Source of the DNA: Proteromonas lacertae
Taxonomy: Eukaryota; Sar; Bigyra; Opalinata; Proteromonadidae
NCBI GenBank assembly: GCA_002245135.1
Contig: NGBS01000874.1
Location: 124,001-188,000 of the forward strand
Direction of reading: 5' to 3'
DNA length: 64,000 bases
This document shows, one piece after another, positions 52,101 through 64,000 of the stretch. Below the pieces are notes generated by a model. That model searched no databases. It was not told the origin of the DNA and saw only the letters and a program-made list of their open reading frames with translations. The position numbers and the translations under genes were made by a program. How positions within the stretch are numbered: the first letter of the stretch is position 1; each line of letters begins with the position of its first letter.

Positions 52101-55100
52101 TTGATGACTACTTATGCATGTACTTACTAAACATGAATGTGTCACGATGAAATTTTCTTTATACACATTCTTGAATTGAACAATATTATTCATTGATAGC
52201 ATATTTGATATAATTTGTAATGTTTCACAACACAATGAAGAATCCAGTGGACAATAGAATAACAATGATATAAGTGGTTTGAAATAGTTTCTTTTACCAA
52301 ACATTATTCTTTTAGGATACTATATTTTAATATATAAAATTAAAGATTAAACATACATTCAATGATATATTGGTAAATATTTGAAGTACAGACTTAATTA
52401 ACTGTTCTTTCTTATTTAGTAATATATTTCCTTTTGTTGATTTATCATGTGGAGAGATTAATGCGATTGATTCAACCAATTTCAACAGTTCTTCATATAA
52501 TTTATACTCTATACATAATAAAAAGATATATGTATATATACTTTTCTTTAATAAGTCAATAATTTGAGCTTTATCAGATGTTATTGTAAGTATATATTTC
52601 AATACTCTGTGCAAGATATCATAACTTCCTATTTTGTATGATAGTAACATCAAATTCCTAAGATTCTCTATCTTTGTTTTCTTCAAAATATCAGTGATAT
52701 TTGAATTACCATAGATTGCTATTACATTTTTGTTTATTTCATGTTTTAATGGAATATTTTTCACAGAAGTCATTAAATTGTATAAATGGAATACTATTTC
52801 ATATAATAATAATAATAATATAAATACTTCTTTCATATTGTAAGCAAATGTGATACTTTGGTGTATTATAAATTGTTAATAACAATCGTGATATTTCAGT
52901 ATAAATAAACTCAAATGCTCTTTGATTCACTTGTTTAAATGTATCAACTAATTTTAGAGCAGTCATCAATGCATCTGGAATTTCAGGAGAAAAATCACCA
53001 TTATTAATAATATACAATCGACTAAATATAAATATAATTATATGATTTATACAAAAATTGAAAAGTATGTAATATAATTTCACTAATATCTTGTTCAGCC
53101 GAAGCTTCTACATCTTGCAAACATTGTAAAATAGCAACAAATAAATCAACAGTAAGTGGAATAGGTATTCCAGCAATAGGATGTTCCAACATATTAGACA
53201 AACTAACAATTCCAAGCATTCTACAGTTAATATATAGTTTAATTGTTTCTATATCATCAACTGGACTATTATTCTCAGTTTGTAAAGTGGATGGTTTTAA
53301 TTTAATCGCTGATTGTGAACTAATCATCAAATCGTTTGAACTAATCGATTCTTTTCTTCCTGTTGTAGTTGATTTTCTATTCTCCATTAATGTTTCAATT
53401 CTTGGATCTTTTATTGTCTCTTTTCTCTTTCCAAGCAAATCACTCTTCCCAGATCTTCTTTCATCTGATATTTCTCTTCTTGAAGGAAATGAGTTTCTTT
53501 CTGGTTGGTTCATTGGTGATGTTTTACATGATGTTGAAAGTAAAGGAGGAGAAGAATATACTTCATCATCATCTTCATTAATATAATTAATATCTTTTTT
53601 TGTTTTTATATATTCATCCTCTTCGTTTATTCCTACTAATATTCCACTTACTTCATCTTCTAAAAATGGATGAAGTATGAATTTTGAACAACCTTGATCA
53701 CTGATTGGAAATGTAGCTAAGAACAGATTGATTATAAAACCAACTCTCTTCGAAAATCCATAATTATAATTATGTGAATAAGGATGATAAGATATATAGC
53801 AAACTGATCTACAGATTTCAAATATTAAAACTATTATAATAAATAATATATATAAATTTATACATAAATCTGTCATAAAGAAATAATTACTTATTCTATC
53901 CAACATCTTTTCTGTAAACATTTCAATTGTAAAACATTCTAACGAATTAAAACCATAATAACAAGAATTATTAACACCACCATTGTTATTACCACTATTT
54001 AAACTATTATTATTGTTATTGCTATTATTCATATTATTATCTTTATTCGCATTATTGTCTTTACTGGTTGGCGTAATCAGTGTATTTGGAAGAGTAATTT
54101 TATCAGTTTCATCAGTAGCAATAAATGTATATGGTTCATTTAAATCTAATAATGCTTCATCTTTATGATAAAGAAATTCTGCCCATGAATCACATATATT
54201 TTGAGATGTAAAAGAGAATAATATTTCTTTATACATCAAATTATCTTTATCTTCTTTCTTTACAGCTTCTATTTTAATATAATTAATAACAAATACTTCC
54301 ATTTTCATCATAAACTATTGTCATTTCTGGTACATCACTGAATAAAGGACAAGTTCTTGTTAAATCAATCTTACCTGATGGAGATGATGCAGAACTCTAA
54401 TAATAATAATAATAATAATAAATACTTTATAAAAATATAAAAATGGACCATCTACTACCAAACATATTGGTATATTTTTGTTCATTAACCTTCCTTTTGT
54501 GACTAAATAGCAATAACCTTTAAATAGAGGAAATGCCAATAGATCATAGGCTGGTAATAACCCAGTCTCAATTCTATCATTAAATTCCTATAATTAAATA
54601 ATATATATAGGTTAATATATACTTTTAAAACAACTGTAAATATTGATAAATCTCTAATCTGATATATCATATTGATCTCATTAAAATTCATTTCATTTAA
54701 TAAATTTATATCCGTTTCATATAATAAATAAATCAATCTACCAAGCAATTTTAATTGCTTGTTTTGAAATATTTTCACTATCTGTAATTTGAGCATATTT
54801 ACATATTAATGGTAAAAACTTTGGGTATTTATTCAACAACAATATCTTCGCTTCAGCACAATCCACAATTCTAATAAACAAATTTATTAATAACAAAGAC
54901 AATTCTTCATCAGTTTCAGAAAAACATTCAAATAATTTATTCACTATAATTGGATCACTTGCTAATAATGCGGTATTATAATCCTCATACATCACTAATT
55001 CATATAATAGTGTAATGTAATTGAACATAGCATTATCACTTATAGCTCCTTTTTGATTCTTCTTGTCATCTGGTGATATTAAGTTAGTCATATGGTCTAA

Positions 55101-58100
55101 TAATTCATTATAACAATCAGCTTGAACTATCAAATCTTGTAGAGTATCTTCTTGTGTTAAAAATGATAAAACATATGAATAAATTGGTAATTTTGGTATG
55201 CAAGATACTAATATTGAATATCCTTTCATATTTAACAACTGAGCTAAATGAATCTATTCACATAATATAATAATAAATATTAATATATATATATATACTC
55301 TTCTAGCAGAATAAGCAATCATATTTTCTTTTCCATCACTTTGTATAAAATATAATATAATATTTGCAATATTTGACAAGGATTGTTGACTGCATAATTC
55401 AGTAACAGTAATCAATTGGAATAATATTTCTAAACCTTCTTCCCCTGAATCAGTATGTGAATTCCATATTTCACCAGAGGATGATGGATCTTTGATTAAT
55501 ATTGTTAATACTTCAATGAAATTATCAATTGTTTCTGTTTTTTGTTTGATATTTATATCACCTATACTATCAGTTTCTTTATCATCATCACTTCCACTAC
55601 AATCTATGAGTTTATGTAGTATTTCCATAAATAAATCTATTTTTTCTATACACATTGAGATTAATTCTTGCTCATTATAATGCAATTGAATATAAGACAA
55701 TAAAGCATGAGAAGCTCTCCATATTATCATTAAAACATCACAATTTAAGATTAATAATATATTCTCAATTTGTAAACTATCTACTATTGTATCTTTACCA
55801 TACAATTCACATAAACATTCTTTTGTTATATTATGTAATTCTTTGTCTGAGGAATTTATTTGATCCAATAAATAGGGTAAAGAATCTCCTATACTTATCT
55901 GTAATTGAATATTTGTTTTTACTCTACTTGTTGGTGCATTACTAACCATCAACTTCAATGTTCTTATTACTACTCGATCTATTAATATAAATGGGGTTTT
56001 TGAACGAATTGAATATGTTGGTGTAATTCTAATATATTGAGTTGATAATCTAGTCCTAGCGATTGGATTATTATTTGTATATTTAGTTGTTCTTGGGTAA
56101 AAAACAATTTCTTCATCTGCACTATCATAACGAGATGAATTACTAGTTCTCCTATTATTGTTTGTAGTATCAGATGTCTGCTTTGGAGTATTGGTTTTGG
56201 ATAGTGTGTATTGACTTAATTTTCTATTGAATGATAATTGACCATCATCTATATCATTAGAATGGTTTAATTCTGATATTTTTCTTGTCAAAAATTCATT
56301 TTTGGTATTACCATTTGGAGATATATCTTTCAAAGTTACATTATGGATCTTTGGGGTATTTATATTAATAGTTGTATTAGCTGAAACATTGTGAATAGTA
56401 GAAGGGTTACTATCATTTTCATCAATTCCATTATTCCCAGTTTTAGGTGAAGAATCATCAATTCGATGGAATGTTCTACCTGTTCTGTTCAGACTACTAC
56501 CTATTACACCTGTAGTTACATTAAATGCATATAAATTTGGTGCATTATTATTTATATCTAATGGAGGAATTAAAGGAGTTAATCTTAAACTTTCAGGTCT
56601 CATCATTGATTTACCTAGAGGAGATTTTCTATAAGCACCAATATGTGGAGAAAATCTCCTACTATCAAATGAATTATTATTACTAGATGCTAAATCACTA
56701 TTTGAAGCAGTTCGACTACTTGCTACAGCTGAATTTGATCTACTAAATTCTGTAGCAAACTTTGGAATCATTGGTCTGTCATCATCATTATCATTACTTT
56801 TATTTTCAGACAATGGAAATCTTTTTACATTTGTACCAGATAAATGAATAGAAGCACATCTTGCTTTGGCTGATACTAATTTAGATCTAGATTCTATTGA
56901 ACTACTAAACATTTTATAGCTTTCTATTGCTTCTTTCTCATCTTCTTTGGTCATATTTAATGAATTATCTGATTCATCTGAAATTGGATCTATATTCTTT
57001 TTATTATTTACTATTTTGGGAGGTAATGAAGGTGAGGATTTACATGATGAAGGATTTGATTCACTTACATTTGATTCGTTGATTACTTTTGGTTTTTGTT
57101 CAATTGAAATATCTGATGAATTGATTGATTCTTTTCTTTCGTTATTATTATCATCATCATTTTTCTCTTCCTTTTTTTCTTCATCTTTCTTATCCTCATT
57201 GTTATTTTTATTACCATCTTCTTCTTCTTCTTTCACATAATTATTATCATCATCGCTGGATGAATCATCATTATCATCATTAATCTGTAAATTTGGATGT
57301 TCCTCTTTCAATTCTATTGTTGATTCTCTTAACGGATCTCTTAACATTTCATTCATTGTCTTATCCAATTCAATACTATTTCGATTAATTTCATTTCGGA
57401 AATTATCATTCTGCATAGAATGGGTTGATGACATTGGTGGTGTTTGATTTGGTGTTATTGACTCTTTAATTGGATCCATAATGTTTATTGGTTTTACTAT
57501 ACTTTCTTTCTCTTCTTCATTTTCATCTTCTTTTTGATCATCTGCATTTGAACTATTTCTTCGATTATGATTTTTATATTTATCTTCACTCTTTGAGGTT
57601 GATCTAGATTTAGATCTTGAATTATTCTTATGATGATGATGGTGGTGGTGATGGTGATGTTGATCTTCATTAGTTGTTATTGATTCTTTTATTGAATCAT
57701 CCTTTTCATGATTATCATCTTTTGTTTCTTCATACTCATTCTTTTCTGATATTGTTGATGTTTTTCTTGATTTATGATGGTGGTGGTGATGATGGTGGTG
57801 ATGATTATCAGTAATATTATCTTCTCTATCTTTTTCTTTATTTTCAGAGGAGGATATTACTGATTTCTTTCTATTTTCATTACTATCAAATGTTGAAGTT
57901 GAATCAACTGAGGTTGTAGATTTCCTTCTGGAAGCTTTTCTTTTAAATTTATCAACTAACTTATTTTCAATTTCTGTTGCTGATGCTCTTCTTTCTCCTC
58001 TATATTTATAGTTATTATTATTATTACTGTTATTTTGGGAATAATTCTCCACATCAGTATTTTCTTCTGTTGTGTGTGGTGGAGGTGGTGCTTCTAATAT

Positions 58101-60972
58101 GACATTATTCTCTATCTTTATTAAAGGAGGTATAGGTAATCTGGATGATAATCGATTTGGAGATGAATTTGTTGAATCATCTCTTTGTATTTCATTCTTC
58201 ATTGACAATACATTTCCTTTTGATATTTTTGATTTATTTGTTGTTTTGGGGGTTATTGCTTCTTCTTTTTCTTCATTTATGTTATTTCTACTATTATGAC
58301 TGTTTTCTACATCTTCTTTTCTGTCTGTTGGTGGAAATGCATCATCTGTTATTGAATTACATAAATTTGATTTATTTCTTTGATGTCTTGATCTTTTCAT
58401 ATTATTATTATTTTCATTATGATTATAGTTGATGGAATCATTACTTTCATCTAATTTCATTGATTTCGACATTGATTTGGATTCTTCATCTTGTTGTTTT
58501 GCTATTTCTTCTAATTTGGATAGTAAACTTTCATCTAATTGTAATGGTGTTACAGTTCTATTAATAAACTTTCTACTTGATCTTTTACTTGAACTTTCAT
58601 CTTTTATTACATTACCACCACCACCACTTTCCATTCTTTTCATTTCATTATTTTTGAATTTCAATCTTCGATTTTCATTGTGTGTTGAAGAGGAACTAGT
58701 TGTATCTAAATGTCGGATCTGAGATGTTGGACTAAATGTTTTATCCAATTTTAACTTGTGTGATAAAGACGAAGATGAAATGTCTTCAGATTCTCGCATT
58801 ATATCATTATCACTTATCATCACTTTAGATAAGGGACTATAGAATGGAATTGAGGTTGTTGTTGAGCTTAAGACATTATTTGGTAGATTCTGGATTGTAT
58901 TGATCTTCTTTAATGTAAAATCTTTTATATGAACTATTGCAGATATTATATTATTCTCTACTAGTGTTTCAATCCAACTTGCTCTACATTCACTTATGTT
59001 TTTACTATTTTATAATTATTTAATAATCAATCATATATTTTATATAATATTATACACTAATTGGATTATTGCAATTATTAAATCTCGATTCTTTATATCA
59101 ACAGCAAACTTCAAATGACTGGGTATTAATTCTAATATTGGCTTAACAAGTTTTATTGATTCATTATTAAAGGAAATAACACACATTGTCTGATAAACTG
59201 ATATTAACATATTAATTCGGAAATCTGTTGGAGTTAATTTATAGATACAATCAGTATCATCTATTGTTCAAAATACAATATTTATATATATATATATATA
59301 TACTTCTTTTGTTATAATCATAATAATCACTATAACATTCTTCTGTCACTTTTATACAGTTTCTTATCTTATTCAATAAAGGAATACACTTCAAAATTGT
59401 ATTACGATATTCTAATTGGAATATTAAGTGATTAACTATATTCAAAATTGCTAAACAAATTTCAGGTGGAGAATTAAAACATAAAGGATCCTAATTCAGA
59501 ATAATAATAATATATATATACTGATGAAGAAGGTAAAAAGGAGATATATAACTGTAAATTTTCATTCAAACACACTTCACTTAAATCAATTACCCAACCT
59601 CTTTCATAATTAAGAAATTTATCATTTACATTATAACTATCTGGCAATATTCGCAAAGAATCATCAACTACAGATGTACGAGATGTTTCATAATTTATTG
59701 ATCTTAATATTATCATAAACAATTCTTCACTTTGTTGACTTTTTCTATTTTCATTACATATTAATATATATTTATACTTTCCATCACATTTGATATACAT
59801 ATCCATGTCATTTCTCTCAGGATAAGATATTTTGATTATTCTATTACCTTCTTTATCTTCATCACTTGTAATTGAACAATCTATTATAATAATTTCATAT
59901 ATATCTATATATACGAGTTAATAACATCTTTCTTATTGCTATTCTTTGAGTATAACCACCATTATTATTGCTTTATATTGTTTATATTATTTGTTGAAAG
60001 TGTGCTTGATGTCGCAGCATATTGGATTATATAATTGTCGATTATTACTAAATAAGATTCTAATTCATTTGATTCATCTTGAAAAGATATTCTTTGCACT
60101 GAATTGTAAAATGGTAAAAATAATGTAGTTAAATGAAAGTCTGGTAATATCGAATGAAATGTTACTCCTTGAAGATGCTATTCAATTATATTATATATAT
60201 CATACATCAGCTACTGTATAGATTGCATTATAAGTAATCTACTTTAAAATAGAGGAAATAGTCCTGAATAGGCATTGTACTACAATATAAATAATACATT
60301 CATTATTATACTACAAAATATCTTGACTGTAAGATTGGTTCAAAATTGCATATAACAATTTGTTTATTAAATCATGATATTTACTATATACATCTTTATC
60401 AAATATATATTCATAATAATCACTAGAAATGAGCGGAATTACTGACATTTGACCTGCTTCCAAGATTCGATTTAAACATCTTATTATATTTTCTTGAGAT
60501 GATGTGTCTTTTAGTAATGGCAACATATAAGACCACAGTTCTTCATGAAAATATTTAGGATTCATATGTTCCAGTATGACGTGTAAAATGTGAACCATTT
60601 TTGAATTACAGTTTTTGTATGGTGGTTTTCTTGTTAGTATATTGTGTATAATATCTGAATATTTATTGTCAAGGGTAGTCTCATCTGGAGTAAGAAGCAT
60701 TATAGTAATTAAGAATTCATTGTAATACATATTTTAAATGATATATTTCACTAGATCGGGTTTTTCGTCGAGAAGATTCTGTAGATGAGTAATTAAATTC
60801 TGAACACTTTTAGACTAACACATAATATGATTTTTTATACACTCTGCATATTACACACAAATAAAAACGAGCAGCAACCTTCTTGAGACATTTTATAATC
60901 CAAACTACTCCAGATTTTCAAAAACTCTTGGACTTTTTTATCAGCTAAACGGATTATATATGTTCTATACAT
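49177..60972 (-). CDS. Giant PH-domain, helical-repeat scaffold protein with His, Glu and Asn tracts
   Basis: About 17 short introns join into roughly 3,740 aa. From the N-terminus: an armadillo-like helical region (60972-58900; e.g. MSQEGCCSFLFVCN, ITHLQNLLDEKPDL); a long low-complexity Ser/Asn/Glu region (58820-56000) with two runs of 10 His (about 57630-57660 and 57775-57805); more helical repeats (55900-54650); a PH-type domain (54550-54150; LFKGYCYLVTKGRL.. SWAEFLYHKD); a loop-rich stretch; further helices to 51500; a second PH-like domain (51400-51120; LLVCENVIVKSKKKCKAVMI); and an acidic tail with Glu and Gln tracts (50250-49177). No catalytic domain is recognised. +1 steps are needed near 54746 and 59965, and perhaps 60230 (a 65-nt intron is an alternative). 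An in-frame TAA at 60734-60736 separates the first ~60 codons, so the true start may be 60730. Confidence 0.75.
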
Positions 60973-61223
60973 CTTGATTCTTCTAAAGCCATTATATTTT
61001 TATTTAGATCATCAAAAAGATTATAAAAAGTTTGAGACACTCAAGTTTTTATTTGAATTGAAAAGGTTATTTTTTTCATATTCTATCAACTATTAAATAA
61101 TATAAAACAAGTAAAACTGATGCTAAATATTGTTTATACACAACAGTTGTATATTTATATCTTATGCTTTCAAATCTAATTTCAAAACAAATATTGTATA
61201 ATTAATAGTATTAGTCACATAAT
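60973..61223. other. Intergenic region between scaffold and aminotransferase genes
   Basis: Short AT-rich spacer; no open frame or RNA gene seen. Confidence 0.5.
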
Positions 61224-62836
61224 TTAATCTTTTTTCGCCTTTACTGGTCCACTGACACCTTTTTGGAAGTCAGTAAATCTCTTCACAACTTCATCCATTT
61301 GATTTTCAGGTGGTAATATTGTGCATCTGAAGTGATAAGTTCCTTCTTTTTCTCCAAAGCCACTTCCAGGCACAACAACCATACCAGTCTTCAACAGCAA
61401 TTCCATACAATATTCGAAATCAGGTGCAACCTTCTTCTGTTTTGCAGATTCCATTATTGCTGGTGGTATAGTGATTTGTGGGAATGCATATAAAGCACCT
61501 TCTAATTGTTGACATTCTACACCAGGTATATTATTCAAAGCTTTATTCAATTTATCAGCTCTTCTCTTTAATGATTGTAAAATGTCACTCTTTTCTTTTT
61601 CATATAAATCGAATGAAGCATCTCCTTTCTTTGGTGGATTTACCATAATGCCAACTGTAATTTGTCCTTCTAAATTTGAACATAAAGAGACAGAAGCCAT
61701 TTTGTATAACTGTTCTTGTACTTTTGGATCAAAGTTTAATATTTCCATATAACCACCTCTTCTTCCACATCTATTATCATAATAATAATAATAATAATAA
61801 TATACTCTCCAAAGAATCCTTTTGATGTTGAATGGAATGATACTAATTCTAACTTCTTTCTAGCATCATCCATATCTAAAGCTACTTTTCTAAATGAATG
61901 GAATGTCTTTTTATCAGTCCAAATATTCTCTTGATATACTTCATCAGCCATTAATACTAATTTATGACTAATACAGAATTCTATTATTTGTTGCATATTC
62001 TCTGCACTTAAACACTATAAATATATATATCAATATTATTAAAATAAATATATTATACTTGTCCTGTTGGATTTCCTGGGTTAATTACAACTAACCCTTT
62101 AACTGTAATACCTTTCTTTGTAGCTTCATCATAAGCTTTGGTTAAATCTTCAATTCTTAATGACCAACATTCTTCTTCAGTTAAGTAATAATTTACCTAA
62201 TTTAAATATATACATAATAATATACTTGAACACCTCCAAATAACTCAATAGCAGCACTGTAAAGTGGGTATTGTGGAATTGGAATCATAATACCATCAGT
62301 TGAGTTAGATATTAAGACGTTCAAAATGGATTTTACACCACTAGAAGCACCATCGGTTAAATAGATGTTTTCTGGATCACATTCATAACCATCTCTCTTC
62401 TTTAAGAAGTCAGCTACTTCTTGTCTTACACAAGCAACACCCTTTGAATGAGAGTAAGCACCAACACCACCTGGGATATTGTCAATGTAATGTTTTGATC
62501 TTTCAATTACATCCTTTGGGAATACCTCAGGGTGGTTTAATAATTCAGGATAGTTGACACATGCAAGTACTTGACGCTAAGAACGTAATTGGTTTTTGTT
62601 TTAAAGCTTGTGGATTACCAATATTACAGAAAATCATGCTATTAAAGTCCAACTTCTTTCCAGCTTTCAATTCTTTCTCGAGCTCGTTTGCTTTAATTAC
62701 AATAGCACCTCTAACAGCATATTCAGCATTAATAACCTATTCAGTATAAGACCAAATCTCATACGTGTGGGTTGATTTTATCAACAGTGAAATAGTGGCC
62801 TAAAATAAATAATCAAAAAAGCAATATACCAGACAT
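61224..62836 (-). CDS. Alanine aminotransferase (PLP-dependent, class I)
   Basis: Six exons (62836-62830, 62799-62765, 62736-62226, 62196-62059, 62014-61806, 61770-61224) give about 481 aa, the normal length. It converts alanine plus 2-oxoglutarate to pyruvate plus glutamate. Signatures: FCNIGNPQALKQKPITFLRQ, LTDGASSGV (PLP phosphate side), VINPGNPTGQ, LMADEVYQENIW (Asp to the pyridine N), SFHSTSKGFFGECGRRGGY (Lys Schiff base) and TYHFRCTILPP (substrate Arg). The N-terminus, MSGHYFTVDKINPHVINAEY, has no targeting signal, so a cytosolic enzyme is inferred. One +1 step at about 62577 sits inside the family-invariant TFLRQVLA; without it the protein would stop within about 10 codons. Introns are 28-44 nt. 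Confidence 0.92.
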
Positions 62837-63219
62837 TTGAAGCAAAGAAAGAATCTAAAAATCTAATGAAACGATAATGTTGATAAATATGAAGTTTCTA
62901 TGATAACTAAACATCAAAAAAATAGTTTCTACGAAACAGAAATGTAGTAAATTCAATGAATAATCGACAAGTAAATATGAATAGATCAGTATATAGATGA
63001 TTATGTCTCTTTAAAGTGATTTAAAAATAAAGTACTTGTTTAGTTTATGAGTCATTCAACTTATACTATATATATCTGTATGTTATTTTAACTCTTTTAT
63101 TAGAAAATACTAATACTTTTGTTTGATGCTGTTTATTTTATTCCTAAAAACAGATTATTTCATTTTAGAATGTCAAACCCAAGCCACATTGACTGTTTAC
63201 TCTAATTGGCTGTTTGAAA
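62837..63219. other. Divergent intergenic region, nothing recognised
   Basis: The starts of the aminotransferase and the pseudokinase face away from each other across 383 bp. No open frame, RNA gene or repeat seen; it presumably holds both promoters. Confidence 0.5.
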
Positions 63220-64000
63220 ATGTCTGAAGATCTATTCAAACAGTGGAGCGAAAAGAAATTTCTTTTTGTATATTTAATATAATTTTATTATTTAGGCTAC
63301 TGTTGATGACTCACTTAATTATAAGGTATGTACAAAATATATTCTTTCTAGACTGATAGTGTCTGGCTAACATCTGATATCAAATGCACATTAAAAGTTA
63401 AAAGTACAGAAGATAAGTCAAAATATATCCTTAAAGCGTTACATGTTGGTATAGACAAGGATAAGTTGGATACGATTGTATATAATAGTTGTATATATCA
63501 TAATTAATAGAAAGAGAATATCGAAAAGGTGTCTGGTAGTCATCTTCTGAAAATGAAGTGTGTAGAAGTACAAGATGGTGCATATTTAATCTGTGTAACT
63601 CCTTTACAAAAATGCACCTCTTTATCTGTTAAAATGACCTCGAAAATTGAGAAAAAGGAAATTTTGGATTGTGTCAAAGAGATAACCAAAGGTCTGATAG
63701 AATTATCAGATTTAGAATTGTATCATGGTAACTTACAACCCAGAAATGTAATCATAAGAGAGGAGAATGACATTTGCTTGGTTGATTACTTCCAAAGCCA
63801 AATAGAACCAGACATAAGCAAGAAATCAGTAGATGATGTGAAATACATGAGTCCAGAGATGATAAAAGGCGAAAGTGTAAATAGTTCGACTGATGTTTGG
63901 TCATTGGGTGTAATGTTGTATCAATTGTTGATTGGAAAATGTCCATATGAAGGTGGATCTATAGAGAAGGTGAAAGATAAAGTATTGAAAGGTAAATTTC
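63220..64000 (+). CDS. Protein kinase-fold protein with degenerate catalytic loop (pseudokinase), 3' end outside the window
   Basis: Exons 63220-63267, 63296-63325, 63352-63477 and 63511 to the edge. The start is MSEDLFKQWSEKKFLFATVD. The N-lobe keeps a VAIK-like lysine (KYILKALHV) but no clear glycine loop. The catalytic loop reads YHGNLQPRNVII in place of HRDLKPeN, so the proton-acceptor Asp is Asn and the Lys is Gln; the DFG motif is VDYF. The activation segment ends YMSPEMIKGE (APE equivalent), then STDVWSLGVMLYQLLIGKCP is a typical alpha-F region. The intact fold with replaced catalytic residues points to a signalling scaffold rather than an active kinase. Spliced cleanly with 26-33-nt introns, so it is not a decayed gene so far as seen. 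Confidence 0.8.

Noticed and set aside
54269-54296. A +1 break in the first PH domain of the scaffold protein
   Set aside because: A 28-nt GTAT..TAG intron at 54269-54296 restores frame exactly (ENG|KAVKKED), so no shift is needed.
60178-60242. A +1 break at TTA-TAA near 60230, which would resemble a stop-codon frameshift
   Set aside because: Extending the neighbouring intron to 65 nt (60178-60242) also keeps frame (YFLYFK|HLQGV); the case is undecided and not counted as strong.

Overview
This window is nuclear DNA from a flagellated (ciliated) microbial eukaryote with an AT-rich genome. The evidence is a complete outer-arm axonemal dynein heavy chain, an SHIPPO/STPGR-type flagellar protein, histone H3, cytosolic ribosomal protein eS10, Golgi COG8 and dozens of spliceosomal introns. 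The species cannot be named from the sequence. TAA, TAG and TGA all end genes, so the standard code applies. Genes are densely packed on both strands. By hand-splicing I recognise about 80 introns, mostly 24-50 nt, nearly all starting GTAT and ending TAG (a few end AAG or CAG). Exon structures were checked by summing exon lengths and confirming an open frame.

Layout. 260-12107 (+) is one giant secreted/membrane-anchored protein of about 3,940 aa with PA14, putative-Ig (He_PIG) and Cys-rich modules. 12230-14168 (-) is an SLC17-type transporter and 14245-16468 (-) a coiled-coil protein. 16566-17796 (+) is a reduced acyl-CoA-synthetase-like protein. 17901-18631 (+) is unknown, 18707-20776 (-) is COG8, 20851-21032 and 21126-21900 (+) are small unknown proteins, and 21987-23367 (-) is an ATP-grasp enzyme. 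23368-27526 is gene-poor: it holds a decayed dynein-tail fragment and a 68-bp minisatellite.

27527-34520 is gene-dense: eS10, a TMEM230-like protein, three adjacent small multi-pass membrane proteins, an STPGR protein, a mucin-linked three-repeat surface protein and an RluA-type pseudouridine synthase. 34817-48408 (+) is the dynein heavy chain, 48648-49058 (+) histone H3, and 49177-60972 (-) a giant PH-domain helical scaffold. 61224-62836 (-) is alanine aminotransferase. 63220 to the right edge (+) is a truncated pseudokinase gene.

The most striking pattern is that nearly every long gene is broken by single-base +1 discontinuities inside conserved protein motifs. Every break I could resolve needs one base skipped; in live genes none needs a base added. 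This is either frequent +1 translational frameshifting or a one-sided consensus error. Introns explain some apparent breaks but not the ones inside conserved domains. The themes otherwise are cell surface (two large type I proteins), flagellum (dynein, STPGR, perhaps the coiled-coil protein) and housekeeping.
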